From CAZCZZ01 sp964503335 (lineage in GTDB: Bacteria > Verrucomicrobiota > Kiritimatiellia > CAIVKH01), in NCBI GenBank assembly GCA_964503335.1, contig CAZCZZ010000036.1, positions 1-39,017 of the forward strand: a stretch of 39,017 nucleotides of DNA, given 5' to 3'. The notes beneath the pieces are model-generated. The model saw only the letters and a list, made by a program, of their open reading frames with translations, was not told where the DNA came from and did no database searches. The position numbers and the translations under genes are program-made. Positions 7,967-16,883 of this stretch are shown here, piece by piece (positions within the stretch are counted from its first letter, which is position 1; each line of letters opens with the position of its first letter).

Positions 7967-7983
7967 GTGGCGGTTCGGTCTGA

Positions 7984-8856
7984 TCAGACCGATCGGACAG
8001 CGCTCCTGAGCTCGCCGACTCCTTCGACCCCCACCTCGATCACATCGCCGTTCTTCAGCAGAACCGGGGGTGTCCGGGCGAAGCCCACGCCGGAGGGGGT
8101 TCCGGTGCTGATCACGTCGCCGGGGTTTAGCGTCATCGAGGCGCTGGCGAAGGCGATGAGGCGGGCGATCGGGAAAAGCATGCGGGACGTGTGGCCGTCC
8201 TGCAGGGTTGTCCCGTTGAGCTTGGAGAAGACGCGTAGCGCCTGGGGATCCGGCACTTCGTCGGCAGTGATCCACCAGGGCCCGACGGGGCAGTACGTGT
8301 CGCCACTCTTGCCCCGGAACCATTGCTTGTCATCGCGCTGGGCATCCCGGTCGGTCACATCATTAAGGACAGTGTATCCGGCGACATACGACAGGGCCGC
8401 GCTTTCCACGACGTTTCGAGCCTCGCGACCGATGATCACGGCGAGCTCCGCCTCGGCATCGAGCCGTGTCACGCCGGGTCGCAGCAGGATGGCGTCATGC
8501 GGGCCGATCCACGACGACGGGGCCTTGGCAAAGAGAACGGGCGCTTTCGGCACCTCAGCATCAAACTCCGCCGCGTGATCTGCGTAATTCTTGCCGACGC
8601 AAATGATCTTGCCCGGTGCGGGAAGTGGCGGCGCGAGGCGAACGGTGTCGGCAGGGATGATCGCCTTCTTGCTCTCGTGCGTCAGGTTGGCGACACGTGC
8701 GAGTCCCCAGCGCGTGAAGAAGCGCGCGTCGAAATCCTCGATATCAAAGGCCTGCGCGCGAATGTCGAGAATGCCGGGTTTGTCGTTTCCGCATCCGTCG
8801 GCGAGCCATAGGCCTGGCCGCTCCTGACCGCGTTCTCCGAAGCGAACGAGCTTCAT
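7984..8856 (-). CDS. Fumarylacetoacetate hydrolase (FAH) family protein
   Basis: The 290-residue protein is a FAH-fold metal-dependent hydrolase, isomerase or decarboxylase of 2-keto acid-type substrates. The catalytic core starts with I-C-V-G-K-N-Y-A-D-H (His94). It has the metal ligands D-A-E-A-E (Glu135, Glu137) and N-D-V-T-D-R-D (Asp166), then K-S-G-D-T-Y-C-P-V-G-P-W and T-G-T-P-S-G-V-G. An N-terminal extension of about 80 residues is typical of members annotated as 2-hydroxyhepta-2,4-dienedioate isomerase, fumarylpyruvate hydrolase or ureidoglycolate lyase; the substrate cannot be chosen from sequence. It overlaps the rnhC stop by four bases (ATGA), so the two are translationally coupled, which says little about function. 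Confidence 0.9.
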   Translation of the reverse strand: MKLVRFGERGQERPGLWLADGCGNDKPGILDIRAQAFDIEDFDARFFTRWGLARVANLTHESKKAIIPADTVRLAPPLPAPGKIICVGKNYADHAAEFDAEVPKAPVLFAKAPSSWIGPHDAILLRPGVTRLDAEAELAVIIGREARNVVESAALSYVAGYTVLNDVTDRDAQRDDKQWFRGKSGDTYCPVGPWWITADEVPDPQALRVFSKLNGTTLQDGHTSRMLFPIARLIAFASASMTLNPGDVISTGTPSGVGFARTPPVLLKNGDVIEVGVEGVGELRSAVRSV

Positions 8857-9842
8857 GCTTCTTCCTTCTTCGGGGCCATGCTCTTGGACACGGCTTGTCC
8901 GAGTTCACCGAGCGCGGCGCGAGACGAACCTGCGGCGAGCAGCACTTCGTCGGTGGTCTTGAAATGGCACTTCGCCGTTTCGATCAGCGCCATGGGACCC
9001 TTCTTGCGGACGAGATCGATGGCAGAATCCTTTACCTTCTGGGACACACCCTTCGGGATCGCGACCCCGTGCCTCTTCTGCAACTCGCGCAAGGCGCGAA
9101 CGAATGTGGCGCGGGCGAGGATGGATGCGGCGGCGACAGCAGGATCGGATTCCGCTTTGGTGCGCTGATCGAGTTGGATCTTGCGCCCTTTGGCCATCAA
9201 AGCCCGTTCGATCTGCTGCTTGGGGCCGAACTGGTCGGACAACGCACGCGGACAATCGGGAACTTTCTCGAGCAGGTTTTCGATCGCGCGGGCGTGGCCC
9301 CAGGCGAGCATCCGGTTCACGTTCCGGATCTTTGCGTACATCCGGTTGTAGGCGGCGGGGCCGATGGCGATCACCGTGAAGCGATCGCCGAGCAGGTCGG
9401 CGATCGCGTCAGCCATCTCCTCGGCCTTGCGATCGCTGCTGATCGTCTTGCTGTCGCGAACGTCAAGTTTGCGGAATTCGTGCACAAGTCCGGGGTTCAC
9501 ATAGGCCGCAGCAATGACAAGTGGGCCAAAAAAGTCGCCTTTTCCGCTTTCGTCGACGCCCATATGGGCCGCAAAGGCCTCCGGATTGACAATCCGCTCA
9601 TATCCGAGCTTGGCTTCCTGCAAAATCTCGGGTTCCAGCGTGAAGGTGACCCAGTCCTGGGCACCTTTGCCCTGAACGACGCACTTTCCGCTCTCATAGA
9701 GGACGATATTGCAGTCCGGGCCCTCGGCCGCGGCACGGGCGTAGGGCACCTCTTTGGGTCGGTAGTTGCCTTCTGACAGCAGCTTAGCTAGGGCTGCCTG
9801 CTGGCTTTCATTGAGGGGAAACGTAAAGGACGATTTCTGCAT
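8853..9842 (-). CDS. rnhC: Ribonuclease HIII
   Basis: The 329-residue enzyme degrades the RNA strand of RNA/DNA hybrids. An N-terminal TBP-like substrate-binding domain (about residues 1-85) distinguishes RNase HIII from HII. The catalytic domain has G-V-D-E-S-G-K-G-D-F-F-G-P with the acidic pair Asp97-Glu98, D-V-R-D-S-K (Asp130), S-D-Q-F (Asp203) and E-S-D-P-A-V-A-A-A-S-I (Asp233). The four acidic positions correspond to those described for the Geobacillus enzyme. The family's usual length is about 300 residues, so the C-terminal Lys/Glu-rich extension (S-M-A-P-K-K-E-E-A) is slightly long. It is the first gene of a two-gene unit with the FAH-family gene and is divergent from the exopolysaccharide operon. 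Confidence 0.95.
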   Translation of the reverse strand: MQKSSFTFPLNESQQAALAKLLSEGNYRPKEVPYARAAAEGPDCNIVLYESGKCVVQGKGAQDWVTFTLEPEILQEAKLGYERIVNPEAFAAHMGVDESGKGDFFGPLVIAAAYVNPGLVHEFRKLDVRDSKTISSDRKAEEMADAIADLLGDRFTVIAIGPAAYNRMYAKIRNVNRMLAWGHARAIENLLEKVPDCPRALSDQFGPKQQIERALMAKGRKIQLDQRTKAESDPAVAAASILARATFVRALRELQKRHGVAIPKGVSQKVKDSAIDLVRKKGPMALIETAKCHFKTTDEVLLAAGSSRAALGELGQAVSKSMAPKKEEA

Positions 9843-9942
9843 CGCGCGAACGATACCAGATGGAGTATCGGTCCATCAATGCGTCGTTGAATCCATCACT
9901 GCTGCAAGGGCTTTCGTCGCCCCGTTTTTCCCGCTTTTGCGG

Positions 9943-9970
9943 TTGACCCGTCTTGCAGCCAGCCTATATA
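9943..9970 (+). promoter_or_regulatory. Promoter of the exopolysaccharide export operon
   Basis: TTGACC (9943-9948) and TATATA (9965-9970) are separated by 16 bases, a good match to a housekeeping promoter. It lies in the 214-base gap between divergent rnhC and the first gene of the + strand exopolysaccharide set, leaving a leader of about 80 bases. The rest of the gap shows nothing else clear apart from a short possible leader frame. Confidence 0.65.
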
Positions 9971-10000
9971 AAACAGATTACTCGGTGTAGGTTTTCCCGC

Positions 10001-10060
10001 ATGTCGCCGACTCGTGTGAATAACAGACTGTCTAAAAAGGTTTTACGGAGGATGCTATGA
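10001..10060 (+). CDS. Possible 19-residue basic leader peptide
   Basis: An ATG at 10001 opens a short frame in the leader of the operon. The peptide is rich in Arg and Lys (begins M-S-P-T-R-V-N-N-R, ends V-L-R-R-M-L). Its TGA at 10058-10060 overlaps the ATG of the next gene in an ATGA. The ribosome binding site is poor. It could couple translation of the next gene or be chance; no homology can be judged at this length. Confidence 0.2.
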   Translation: MSPTRVNNRLSKKVLRRML

Positions 10061-10710
10061 TGAGAACTGGGATGGCATGGTTGTTGGCCGGAATGGTCAT
10101 CCTGACCGCGTCCACGAAGACGTGGGCGGAAGAGGGCGAAGCGAAAGAGAGCAAGGGCTCTGCAGGCTCCGCCAGCACGCAGTTGGTCAGCGAGGGTGAA
10201 TTTGCCAAATGGCTTGTTCAGGTTCTCGGCATCTCGCGTTTCCTCCCTCCGAATCCTTCCGAACTCGAGTGCTTCAATGTTCTTCTGCAGAACGAGATTG
10301 CACCGCGCGACGGCTGGAACTCCACGAACGTTGTAACGCGTGCCACGCTGGCCCGTGTCATCATCCAGTCGCTCTCGCGACAGGATGAAGTGAAGGATCC
10401 CGACAGCGATGCGTCGTGGATTGAGTATCTCAAGGAAGTCGGAATCGACATCAGCACGATCGGCGCGGCCGTGGAGAACCTCGACATCCTGGATTCGACG
10501 CTGGCTAACGAAGCCGTTGTCATCTCCTCGGACCCCCTGAATAAGATTCACAAGATCCGCGTGACGGACGACCAGCAGCTGGGCGCCGACCTCTCGGGCA
10601 TCACCCGCATCTTTGTCCAGGCCGAAGAGACGCCGCCTCCTCCGACGCCGAGGCCCCCTGCGCCCGCGCCGCGGCCGACGCCCCGTCCCCCGCCCTTGAC
10701 ACCCAATTGA
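10057..10710 (+). CDS. Secreted protein with Pro-rich tail, unknown function
   Basis: The 217-residue protein has a signal peptide (residues 1 to about 24, ending K-T-W-A-E-E). The mature part is mostly helical with an F-A-K-W-L-V-Q-V-L-G-I motif, followed by an acidic region. It ends in a 30-residue Pro/Arg-rich tail (P-P-P-P-T-P-R-P-P-A-P). GGAGG at 10047-10051 supports the start. I do not recognise the family. The F-A-K-W-L and A-T-L-A-R-V-I-I-Q-S-L stretches are reminiscent of S-layer-homology-like helices, but not enough to call it. As first gene after the operon promoter and just before an outer-membrane barrel, it may be a periplasmic helper of polysaccharide export; the Pro-rich tail could cross or bind the cell wall (inference). 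Confidence 0.7.
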   Translation: MMRTGMAWLLAGMVILTASTKTWAEEGEAKESKGSAGSASTQLVSEGEFAKWLVQVLGISRFLPPNPSELECFNVLLQNEIAPRDGWNSTNVVTRATLARVIIQSLSRQDEVKDPDSDASWIEYLKEVGIDISTIGAAVENLDILDSTLANEAVVISSDPLNKIHKIRVTDDQQLGADLSGITRIFVQAEETPPPPTPRPPAPAPRPTPRPPPLTPN

Positions 10711-10762
10711 TTTAACTGACGTGCCGAATCTGACCATCATCTCGAACGTAGGAGGTTATTCG

Positions 10763-11944
10763 ATGAAATGCCTAACGTATCTTTTGGCTGCCCTGATCGC
10801 AGCTGTCACGCTTGCTCCTGTCGCCAATGCGGCGGACGAGACGCGGACGTACCAGATCAAGAACCGTCTCCGCATCGAGCATGATGACAACATCTATGAG
10901 GAGCCCGACAACGAGAACGACAGCTTCAAGATCATTGAAGAAGTCGAAGTCCTCGTGAACCTCAACTTCGAGCAGTCCTACATCGGCCTGCGTTACCGCC
11001 CCACGTTCGAATGGTGGGATGAGCGCGAGCCGGATGATGACGATCTCCATCATGACTTCGACGTCGTGCTTGCGCACAACTTCACCCCGCGCCTGTCGTT
11101 GAGCGTGAAGGATACATTCCGCCTCGGCGAGCAGCCCGAAGCGATCGAAGGCAGCTCGCTTCGCCGCGAGAATGGCGACTTCATCTACAACGTGGTGGAT
11201 GGTTCGGCTTCCTATCTCCTGCGCCCCGGAACGCGCCTCGAAGGCTCGGGTCGCTACACGCTGCTTCGCTACGACGAGGAGAGCGTCTCGGACGAGGAAG
11301 ATTACGACATCTACGCGGGCGGCTTGACGCTCCGTCACGAGCTCTCTCCTGAAACGGTTGTTCGTGGTGAGTATCGCCTCGAAGAAGTCGAGTACGAGGG
11401 TCCGGACCGCGGCTCCCAGAGCCAGTTCCTTGGTCTCGGACTCGAGCGCGTCTTCAGCCCGAACCTGCTCGGCGACAGCCGGGTGGGCTACCAGCAGAAG
11501 GACTTCAACGAGGAAGACATCGACGACGAGGATGCGCCCTACATCGAAGGCTCATTCACGTTTCTTCCGTCGCCGCAGACCCGCCTGACGGCCGGCGCCA
11601 GCTACTCGCTTTTCGAATCCGACATTGCGGCGTTCGCGAGCCAGGAGCGCACGACGGCTTTCATCAGCGCTGCGTATGATGTCACGGCCCGGGTTTCACT
11701 CTATGGCGCGGCCAGCTATCAGATGGGAACCTATGATGCCGACCAGCGTATCGAAGAGAACACGGATGTGTACAATAACGAGGACGGTGACGAGAACGTG
11801 GTCCAGTTCAGCGCGCGTCTGAGCTACAAGGTGAATCGCGACAACTGGCTTGAGGCGAACTTCCATTACCTGGACGTCGATTCCGACCTGCGTGACGATT
11901 ACGATCGTACCCGGATGTCCCTCGGTTGGAGGACGCAGATCTAG
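10763..11944 (+). CDS. Outer-membrane beta-barrel protein of exopolysaccharide locus
   Basis: The ATG at 10763 has AGGAGG at 10750-10755 and begins a signal peptide (residues 1 to about 24, ending V-A-N-A-A-D); a GTG at 10721 is in frame but would hide it. The 393-residue protein is made of alternating strands ending in aromatic residues, with acidic D/E-rich loops (for example W-D-E-R-E-P-D-D-D-D), about 16-18 strands by eye. It ends R-M-S-L-G-W-R-T-Q-I rather than the canonical Phe. Barrels of about 400 residues are common in exosortase-linked exopolysaccharide loci between the promoter and the Wzc gene, where they are thought to form or line the exit route through the outer membrane. A strong stem-loop follows before the kinase gene. 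Confidence 0.75.
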   Translation: MKCLTYLLAALIAAVTLAPVANAADETRTYQIKNRLRIEHDDNIYEEPDNENDSFKIIEEVEVLVNLNFEQSYIGLRYRPTFEWWDEREPDDDDLHHDFDVVLAHNFTPRLSLSVKDTFRLGEQPEAIEGSSLRRENGDFIYNVVDGSASYLLRPGTRLEGSGRYTLLRYDEESVSDEEDYDIYAGGLTLRHELSPETVVRGEYRLEEVEYEGPDRGSQSQFLGLGLERVFSPNLLGDSRVGYQQKDFNEEDIDDEDAPYIEGSFTFLPSPQTRLTAGASYSLFESDIAAFASQERTTAFISAAYDVTARVSLYGAASYQMGTYDADQRIEENTDVYNNEDGDENVVQFSARLSYKVNRDNWLEANFHYLDVDSDLRDDYDRTRMSLGWRTQI

Positions 11945-11983
11945 AGCGATCGCGTAGATTATCCCACACTCCGGTAAACTTGT

Positions 11984-12017
11984 ACTGATGAGGCGATAGC
12001 GCCTCATCAGTCGTTTT
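11984..12017 (+). terminator. Stem-loop (terminator or attenuator) before the Wzc gene
   Basis: A perfect stem of 11-12 bp (ACTGATGAGGC / GCCTCATCAGT, closing a small loop at 11996-11999) is followed by CGTTTT. It ends only about seven bases before the Wzc start codon, where no ribosome binding site is visible. It may terminate part of the transcripts from the barrel gene or control access to the Wzc start. Confidence 0.7.
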
Positions 12018-12024
12018 CAGACTT

Positions 12025-14151
12025 ATGTCCCTCGACGAACAGCAAGACAACAAGCTCCACTTTCTCGACTACTGGCGAGTCATCCGGTCGCGCAAGGAAA
12101 TCATCCTCGCCGTGATCCTGCTCGTGGTGCTCACCGGCACTGCGTATACGTTCACACTGCCCAACATCTACAAGGCGAATGCACGGATTACGGTGCGCGA
12201 GGATTCACTCGACATCGACGTCTTTGACCGGCAGTACGTCCAGGCGTACAACCCCTTCTTCCTGAAGACCCAGTACGAGATCATCCAGTCACGTCCGATC
12301 CTGTATCAGGTCATGGACAATCTCAACCTGCAGCAACTCTGGGGCGAGAAATATGGGGAATCCGGGACCCAGTTGCGCCGTGAAGACGCCTATCGAATCC
12401 TGGCCCGCAGCATCCGCGTCGAGCAGTACCGCGACACCATCCTGATCGATCTCCAGGTGTACCGCGAAGACCCGAACGAGGCCGCGCGCATTGCCAACGA
12501 AATTGCGGCCGTCTATCGCGAACAGCGCCTTGCGATGAAGCGTCGCGAGATCAAGCGCGCCGTCGATGCGCTCGAAAATGAATTGAAGAAGCAGCAGGAC
12601 AAGGTCGACCAGGCCGAGGGTGAGTTGGAGAAGATCCGCAAGGATGCCGGCGTTTCCATCATCCAGCGGGGATTCCAGGCCGACAAGGTGCGGCTGCAGC
12701 AGCTTGAAGCGGACCGTATCGGTGCACGCGTGGACATGCTCGTGCGTAAGGCTCGCCTGGAGCAACTGGAGTCGCTGACGGGCGACGACCTCATGAACGC
12801 CTCCTCGTACATGGTCAACGATCAGGCCCTTATCGTTCTGAAGAAGCAGCTTGTGGATACCGAGGTCAACTTGAAGCTGCTGCTCGAGAACTTCGGCGAG
12901 AACCACCCCGAAGTGAAGCGGCTTCGTGCAGGACTGGATGAGCTCAAGGGTCAGTTGACCTCGGCGCTCGACGGCATGAAGAAGGGCATTCGAGCCGACT
13001 TCGAGGTAGCCAAGGCCAAGTACGAGGCGCTTGATAGCGAACTGGGAAGCGCCCGCGACAGCGATATTCAATCCGAGCGCGAGAAGTTTCTTCCGTTTGA
13101 AAAGGCCCAGCTCAACGTGGAAATCCAGCGCGATATTCTGAATGCCCTCCGGGCACGCGTAGCCCAGCAGGGTATTGAACTCGAAGTTCCGCGCACGCCT
13201 GTCGAAGTGGTCGAGCCGGCCGAGGTGAACAACCGGCCTGTAAGCCCGAATCTTCTGCTCAACATTCTCCTCAGCATCTTTGTCGGCGTGGTTGCCGGCG
13301 TGGGACTGGCCTACTTCATCGAGTACCTGGATACGTCCGTGAAAACAGTGGACGATGTGGAGCGCTACCTGGGATTGCCCGTCCTCGGCGTCATCCCCCA
13401 GAAGGTTCGTCCGCTGGTGGAAGAGGGGCCCGACAGCCCCCATGCCGAGGCCTATCGCGTGCTGCGAACAAACATGCAGTTCTCGAACAAGGGCATTCAT
13501 GGCGGAGCCTTTGCCGTCGTCAGCGGCGGCGTCGGCGAAGGAAAGTCCACGACACTGTTTAATCTCGCGTACGTGTGTGCCCAGTTGGGCGATAAGGTGC
13601 TGGTTGTGGATTCCGACCTTCGCCGCCCGGTCCAGCACACCTTCCTCGGCCTCTCCAATCGCTTCGGCCTTACCAACGTGCTGATGCGCGACGTGCCGAT
13701 CGAGGAAACGATCAAGGCCACGAGTGTGCCCAATCTGCATTTCCTGCCGTCGGGTCGCCTGCCGCGCGCCGCCCTGGGCATTCTCGACTCCCAGCGCATG
13801 CGCGAGCTCGTGAAGAATCTCAAGGCCCGCTACGACTACATCTTCTTTGACTCCCCCCCGATTGTCGGCGTGAGCGATGCGTCGATTCTGGCCAGCGAAG
13901 TGGATGGGGTGCTGCTTGTGGTTCAGTACCGGAAGTATCCGCGCAGCATTTCCAGCCGTGCGCGCCGCATGCTCGAAAATGTAGGCACCAACGTGCTCGG
14001 CGTCGTCCTGAACAACATCAATATCCTGCGCGACGATTACTATTACTACTACCACTCCTATTACTCTCACTATAACCAGCCCGATGAGAACAAGCCGTCC
14101 ATGGCGGATGCAGCCACGGCTCCCGGGGGAAACAAAGAGGAAGTGCTCTGA
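12025..14151 (+). CDS. Wzc-like polysaccharide co-polymerase / tyrosine autokinase
   Basis: The 708-residue inner-membrane protein should control chain length and export of the polysaccharide. A Wzz domain begins after the cytoplasmic start, with membrane segment 1 at about 26-44. A long periplasmic coiled-coil region (about 170-410, GNVR type) and membrane segment 2 (about 411-432) follow. The kinase domain has Walker A G-G-V-G-E-G-K-S-T (501-509, Lys507), Walker A' V-V-D-S-D-L (Asp529, Asp531) and Walker B F-F-D-S-P-P (607-612). The C-terminal tail carries eight tyrosines (672-676, 679, 680, 683), the usual autophosphorylation cluster. No cognate tyrosine phosphatase is in the window. The stop overlaps the next ATG by one base (TGATG). 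No Shine-Dalgarno sequence is seen before the ATG, which directly follows a stem-loop. Confidence 0.94.
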   Translation: MSLDEQQDNKLHFLDYWRVIRSRKEIILAVILLVVLTGTAYTFTLPNIYKANARITVREDSLDIDVFDRQYVQAYNPFFLKTQYEIIQSRPILYQVMDNLNLQQLWGEKYGESGTQLRREDAYRILARSIRVEQYRDTILIDLQVYREDPNEAARIANEIAAVYREQRLAMKRREIKRAVDALENELKKQQDKVDQAEGELEKIRKDAGVSIIQRGFQADKVRLQQLEADRIGARVDMLVRKARLEQLESLTGDDLMNASSYMVNDQALIVLKKQLVDTEVNLKLLLENFGENHPEVKRLRAGLDELKGQLTSALDGMKKGIRADFEVAKAKYEALDSELGSARDSDIQSEREKFLPFEKAQLNVEIQRDILNALRARVAQQGIELEVPRTPVEVVEPAEVNNRPVSPNLLLNILLSIFVGVVAGVGLAYFIEYLDTSVKTVDDVERYLGLPVLGVIPQKVRPLVEEGPDSPHAEAYRVLRTNMQFSNKGIHGGAFAVVSGGVGEGKSTTLFNLAYVCAQLGDKVLVVDSDLRRPVQHTFLGLSNRFGLTNVLMRDVPIEETIKATSVPNLHFLPSGRLPRAALGILDSQRMRELVKNLKARYDYIFFDSPPIVGVSDASILASEVDGVLLVVQYRKYPRSISSRARRMLENVGTNVLGVVLNNINILRDDYYYYYHSYYSHYNQPDENKPSMADAATAPGGNKEEVL

Positions 14152-14885
14152 TGTCCGGTCCTTTGTTTCGCAAATCCTTGGCCTTGCTCCTGTGTGCTGG
14201 TGTATTGGCAACTTCCGGTTGCGCATTGCTGAAGCGTAACCAATCCACGGACGAACCGGTGAATGCAGGTGAGGTGATCTCCTCCGACGCGAGCGGCGGC
14301 GCGAAGGTCGCACCCCGGCCCCGGCTCACTGTGGGCGATACGAAGGCAACGGCCTCTTCCAAGTCGCCAACGGAAGGCCCCGGGGAAGTCGAGGCGAAGT
14401 CCGGCGCTGTGTACCGCCTCAAACCCGGAGACCCCGTCGTTATCTTCCTTCGTGGCATTATGCCAAGGGATGAGCAGTACGAGGACATCATCGACGAGGG
14501 AGGCTACGTCAACCTCCCGTATATTGAAACCATCCGCGCGGCCGGCAAGACGACATCCCAGCTCGAGAAGGAAATCCAGAAGACCTATCTCGATGAGCGC
14601 ATCTACAAATCAGTCACGGTTAATGTCGTGATGCCTTCGCAGAGCTACTTCGTGCGAGGCGAGGTGCGGAACCCCGGTCGTTTCGCCCTTATTACCGGCG
14701 TGACGCTTATCCAGGCTATTGCCACAGCCGGCGGCTACTCGGAATTTGCCGACCCGACGAAGGTCAAAGTTGTCCGAGGCGAGAAATCAACCCAGCACAA
14801 TGCTCGGGACTACGAGAAGAACCCGGATCGCGATATCAGCATCGATCCCGGCGACGTGATCGTGGTACCTCGCAGCATCTTCTAA
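14151..14885 (+). CDS. Wza-like polysaccharide export lipoprotein
   Basis: The 244-residue protein has a lipoprotein signal (L-A-T-S-G-C, Cys near residue 24), so it is predicted to be anchored in the outer membrane. A polar Ser/Lys-rich linker leads to a polysaccharide export domain starting at Y-R-L-K-P-G-D-P-V (about residues 87-170). One SLBB-type domain follows (S-Y-F-V-R-G-E-V-R-N-P-G-R-F, then I-Q-A-I-A-T-A-G-G-Y), ending I-D-P-G-D-V-I-V-V-P. It is shorter than Escherichia coli Wza (about 380 residues) and lacks the C-terminal amphipathic helix that forms Wza's outer pore. The separate barrel encoded upstream could supply the outer-membrane channel (inference). It is translationally coupled to the Wzc gene by a one-base overlap. 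Confidence 0.9.
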   Translation: MSGPLFRKSLALLLCAGVLATSGCALLKRNQSTDEPVNAGEVISSDASGGAKVAPRPRLTVGDTKATASSKSPTEGPGEVEAKSGAVYRLKPGDPVVIFLRGIMPRDEQYEDIIDEGGYVNLPYIETIRAAGKTTSQLEKEIQKTYLDERIYKSVTVNVVMPSQSYFVRGEVRNPGRFALITGVTLIQAIATAGGYSEFADPTKVKVVRGEKSTQHNARDYEKNPDRDISIDPGDVIVVPRSIF

Positions 14886-14886
14886 G

Positions 14887-16797
14887 TTGGAACCGCGCTC
14901 TCCTTTGCATGATCAGGATCCAGCCGCTCGACGGCGCCGTCGGCATGCAATTCCCTTGTCCCCGCGCCAGTCAGTCTACGAGTGGACCATCCTCTTCCTG
15001 ACGGCGCTTCCTTGTGTCGTCGGCCCATGGTTGTTCGGAGCGGTCCGTCTGTGGTCCGTCGGTTCTCTCATGCTGCTCTTGTTCACCGGGGCCCTTCTCT
15101 TCCTGTTGCGCGGTCCGTTGTTCCCGAACTCCTATGTGCTGCAGCCCCCTCCCGGCGGAGTCGTCCTCTGGGTGTTTGCGCTTTACGCTGCTGCGCTCGC
15201 GGCTAGGGCATCGGTGCAGCACGAGGCGTGGATCGAAGTCTTCACCATCATCAACTACGGCGTCGCATACTGGGTATGGTCTTCGCTCGCCAGTCATCAC
15301 AAGCGCTGGCGCTGGCTGCTGGGCGCGATGATGCTCTCCGTCACCATCATGGCCTGGTATGCGCTGATCCAGCACGGGCATGACTCCAACATGGTTCTCA
15401 ACGTCCCGCGTCCGGAGCAGTACGAGATGCGTGCGAGCGGCGCCTATATCTGCCCGAACCACTTCGCCAGCCTGCTTGCCATCTTCCTGCCGATGTGCCT
15501 GAGCCTTGTTCTATGCCGCAGCGCGGGCGGGCCGCTCCGTCTCTTCGCCGGCTACACAATTCTCCTCGCGCTTCCGCCGCTCTTCCTGTCCCAGTCCCGC
15601 AGTGGCTGGCTGGGCGCCATGGCAGGACTGGCCGCGTGCATCGTCCTCCTTGCATGGCGGACCAATACGCGCCGCTTCCTGCTGGCCGTCGTGGCAACAC
15701 CTGTTGCGATAGCAGTCGCGGGACTCGCCGCGTGGATGCTTTCGCCAATGGTCCAATCGCGTGTTGCGGCGGCCTTAAGAGGTGACGTCAGGCTGAACCT
15801 GTGGCGCGACACCTGGACGATGATCCAGGATTCCTTCCTGACGGGTTTCGGACCCGGCAGCTATGGATTTGTGTATCCGCACTACCGCAGCCACTTGGTC
15901 ATGTATACGGATCCGAAGTTCGCACACAACGAGTACCTGCACCTGCTTGCCGACTACGGACTCATCGGGCTCATTTTGTGCTCCATCTTCTTCGTCGCTG
16001 CCGCGTTCGGATTTCTTCGTTTCCTGCGGGGTTCGGAGCGTGAGAAGGACGCGCATATGGTCGCCGGACTCTCCGGCGCCGTGGCCGCAGCACTCGTGCA
16101 TGGCATCTTCGACTACAACCTGCACACGTTCTCCATCAGCCACGCATTGATTGCCTTTGCAGGCATCACCGCGTCCGGACTCTTTGCATCGGGCGACCTG
16201 AAGGCCAGGACGGTGGATGGCTGGCGACGGGGTGTAATCTGGATCACTTCCGCTTCGGTGCTGCTCGTGGTCATGGCGGTTTTGACCCGCATGTTCATCG
16301 CGTACCTGATCACCCTCTCGGCCAACAAGGACAAGGACCTGCTTCGCATCCTTGCGGCGGAATCAAAATATACGCGGGCTGCGGCTATCGACCCCCTGGC
16401 GTGGGAGCCGCGCCTGGCGCTCGCAGATCTCGCGCGACTCCAAGGCTTCTGGAACATCGACAAGGAGTTGCGCGCGAAGCGTAACGAGGATGCGCTCCGT
16501 CTTTACGGCGAGGTTCTGGCCTTGAATCCGTGGAACGCGGACGCCCTGTTCGGAACCTACAAGACCCACATGAACATGCGGCAGAAGGAGAAGGGCTTGG
16601 AGCTTCTCTTCCGCCTCGTCGACACGATACCGCACCACGCCTATTACTTGGTCGAGCTTGGACTCCGGCTCCGCGAAATTGGTCGTGATGACGAGGCGCT
16701 TGTCTATTTTGAGAAGTCCCTGCAGGCCCAACCGAGCGAGATGGCGAGGGTCCAGATTGCGGATATCAAGGCGAAGAAGGCCAAAGCCGCCCCATAG
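14887..16797 (+). CDS. O-antigen ligase/polymerase-like (Wzy/WaaL) membrane protein with TPRs
   Basis: The 636-residue protein begins at TTG 14887, one base after the Wza-like stop; there is no in-frame ATG before the first membrane segment. About ten to eleven membrane segments run from residue 33 to about 470. The Wzy_C signature lies in the large periplasmic loop: F-G-P-G-S-Y-G-F-V-Y-P-H-Y-R and A-H-N-E-Y-L-H-L-L-A-D-Y-G (about 346-358). A soluble TPR-like region follows (about 495-630). Within an exopolysaccharide locus it is more likely the chain polymerase than a lipopolysaccharide ligase, but the family does not decide. The start codon choice is tentative because no ribosome binding site is seen; translational coupling to the gene before is likely. 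Confidence 0.9.
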   Translation: MEPRSPLHDQDPAARRRRRHAIPLSPRQSVYEWTILFLTALPCVVGPWLFGAVRLWSVGSLMLLLFTGALLFLLRGPLFPNSYVLQPPPGGVVLWVFALYAAALAARASVQHEAWIEVFTIINYGVAYWVWSSLASHHKRWRWLLGAMMLSVTIMAWYALIQHGHDSNMVLNVPRPEQYEMRASGAYICPNHFASLLAIFLPMCLSLVLCRSAGGPLRLFAGYTILLALPPLFLSQSRSGWLGAMAGLAACIVLLAWRTNTRRFLLAVVATPVAIAVAGLAAWMLSPMVQSRVAAALRGDVRLNLWRDTWTMIQDSFLTGFGPGSYGFVYPHYRSHLVMYTDPKFAHNEYLHLLADYGLIGLILCSIFFVAAAFGFLRFLRGSEREKDAHMVAGLSGAVAAALVHGIFDYNLHTFSISHALIAFAGITASGLFASGDLKARTVDGWRRGVIWITSASVLLVVMAVLTRMFIAYLITLSANKDKDLLRILAAESKYTRAAAIDPLAWEPRLALADLARLQGFWNIDKELRAKRNEDALRLYGEVLALNPWNADALFGTYKTHMNMRQKEKGLELLFRLVDTIPHHAYYLVELGLRLREIGRDDEALVYFEKSLQAQPSEMARVQIADIKAKKAKAAP

Positions 16798-16883
16798 CAG
16801 CTTCCCCAGGGGGCGGCGCCCTGTCAAAAAACTATCCGACTCCTGTCGAGCTTGTGTAATCTACCAGTACGAAAGAAGGCACC

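Noticed and set aside
9849..9868. Short inverted repeat CGATAC...GTATCG upstream of rnhC
   Set aside because: Six-base arms around eight bases are expected by chance in a window of this size, and nothing else supports a regulatory role.
12289..14313. 674-residue open frame on the - strand
   Set aside because: It is a shadow of the Wzc-like gene, caused by high GC and few stop codons on the complement.
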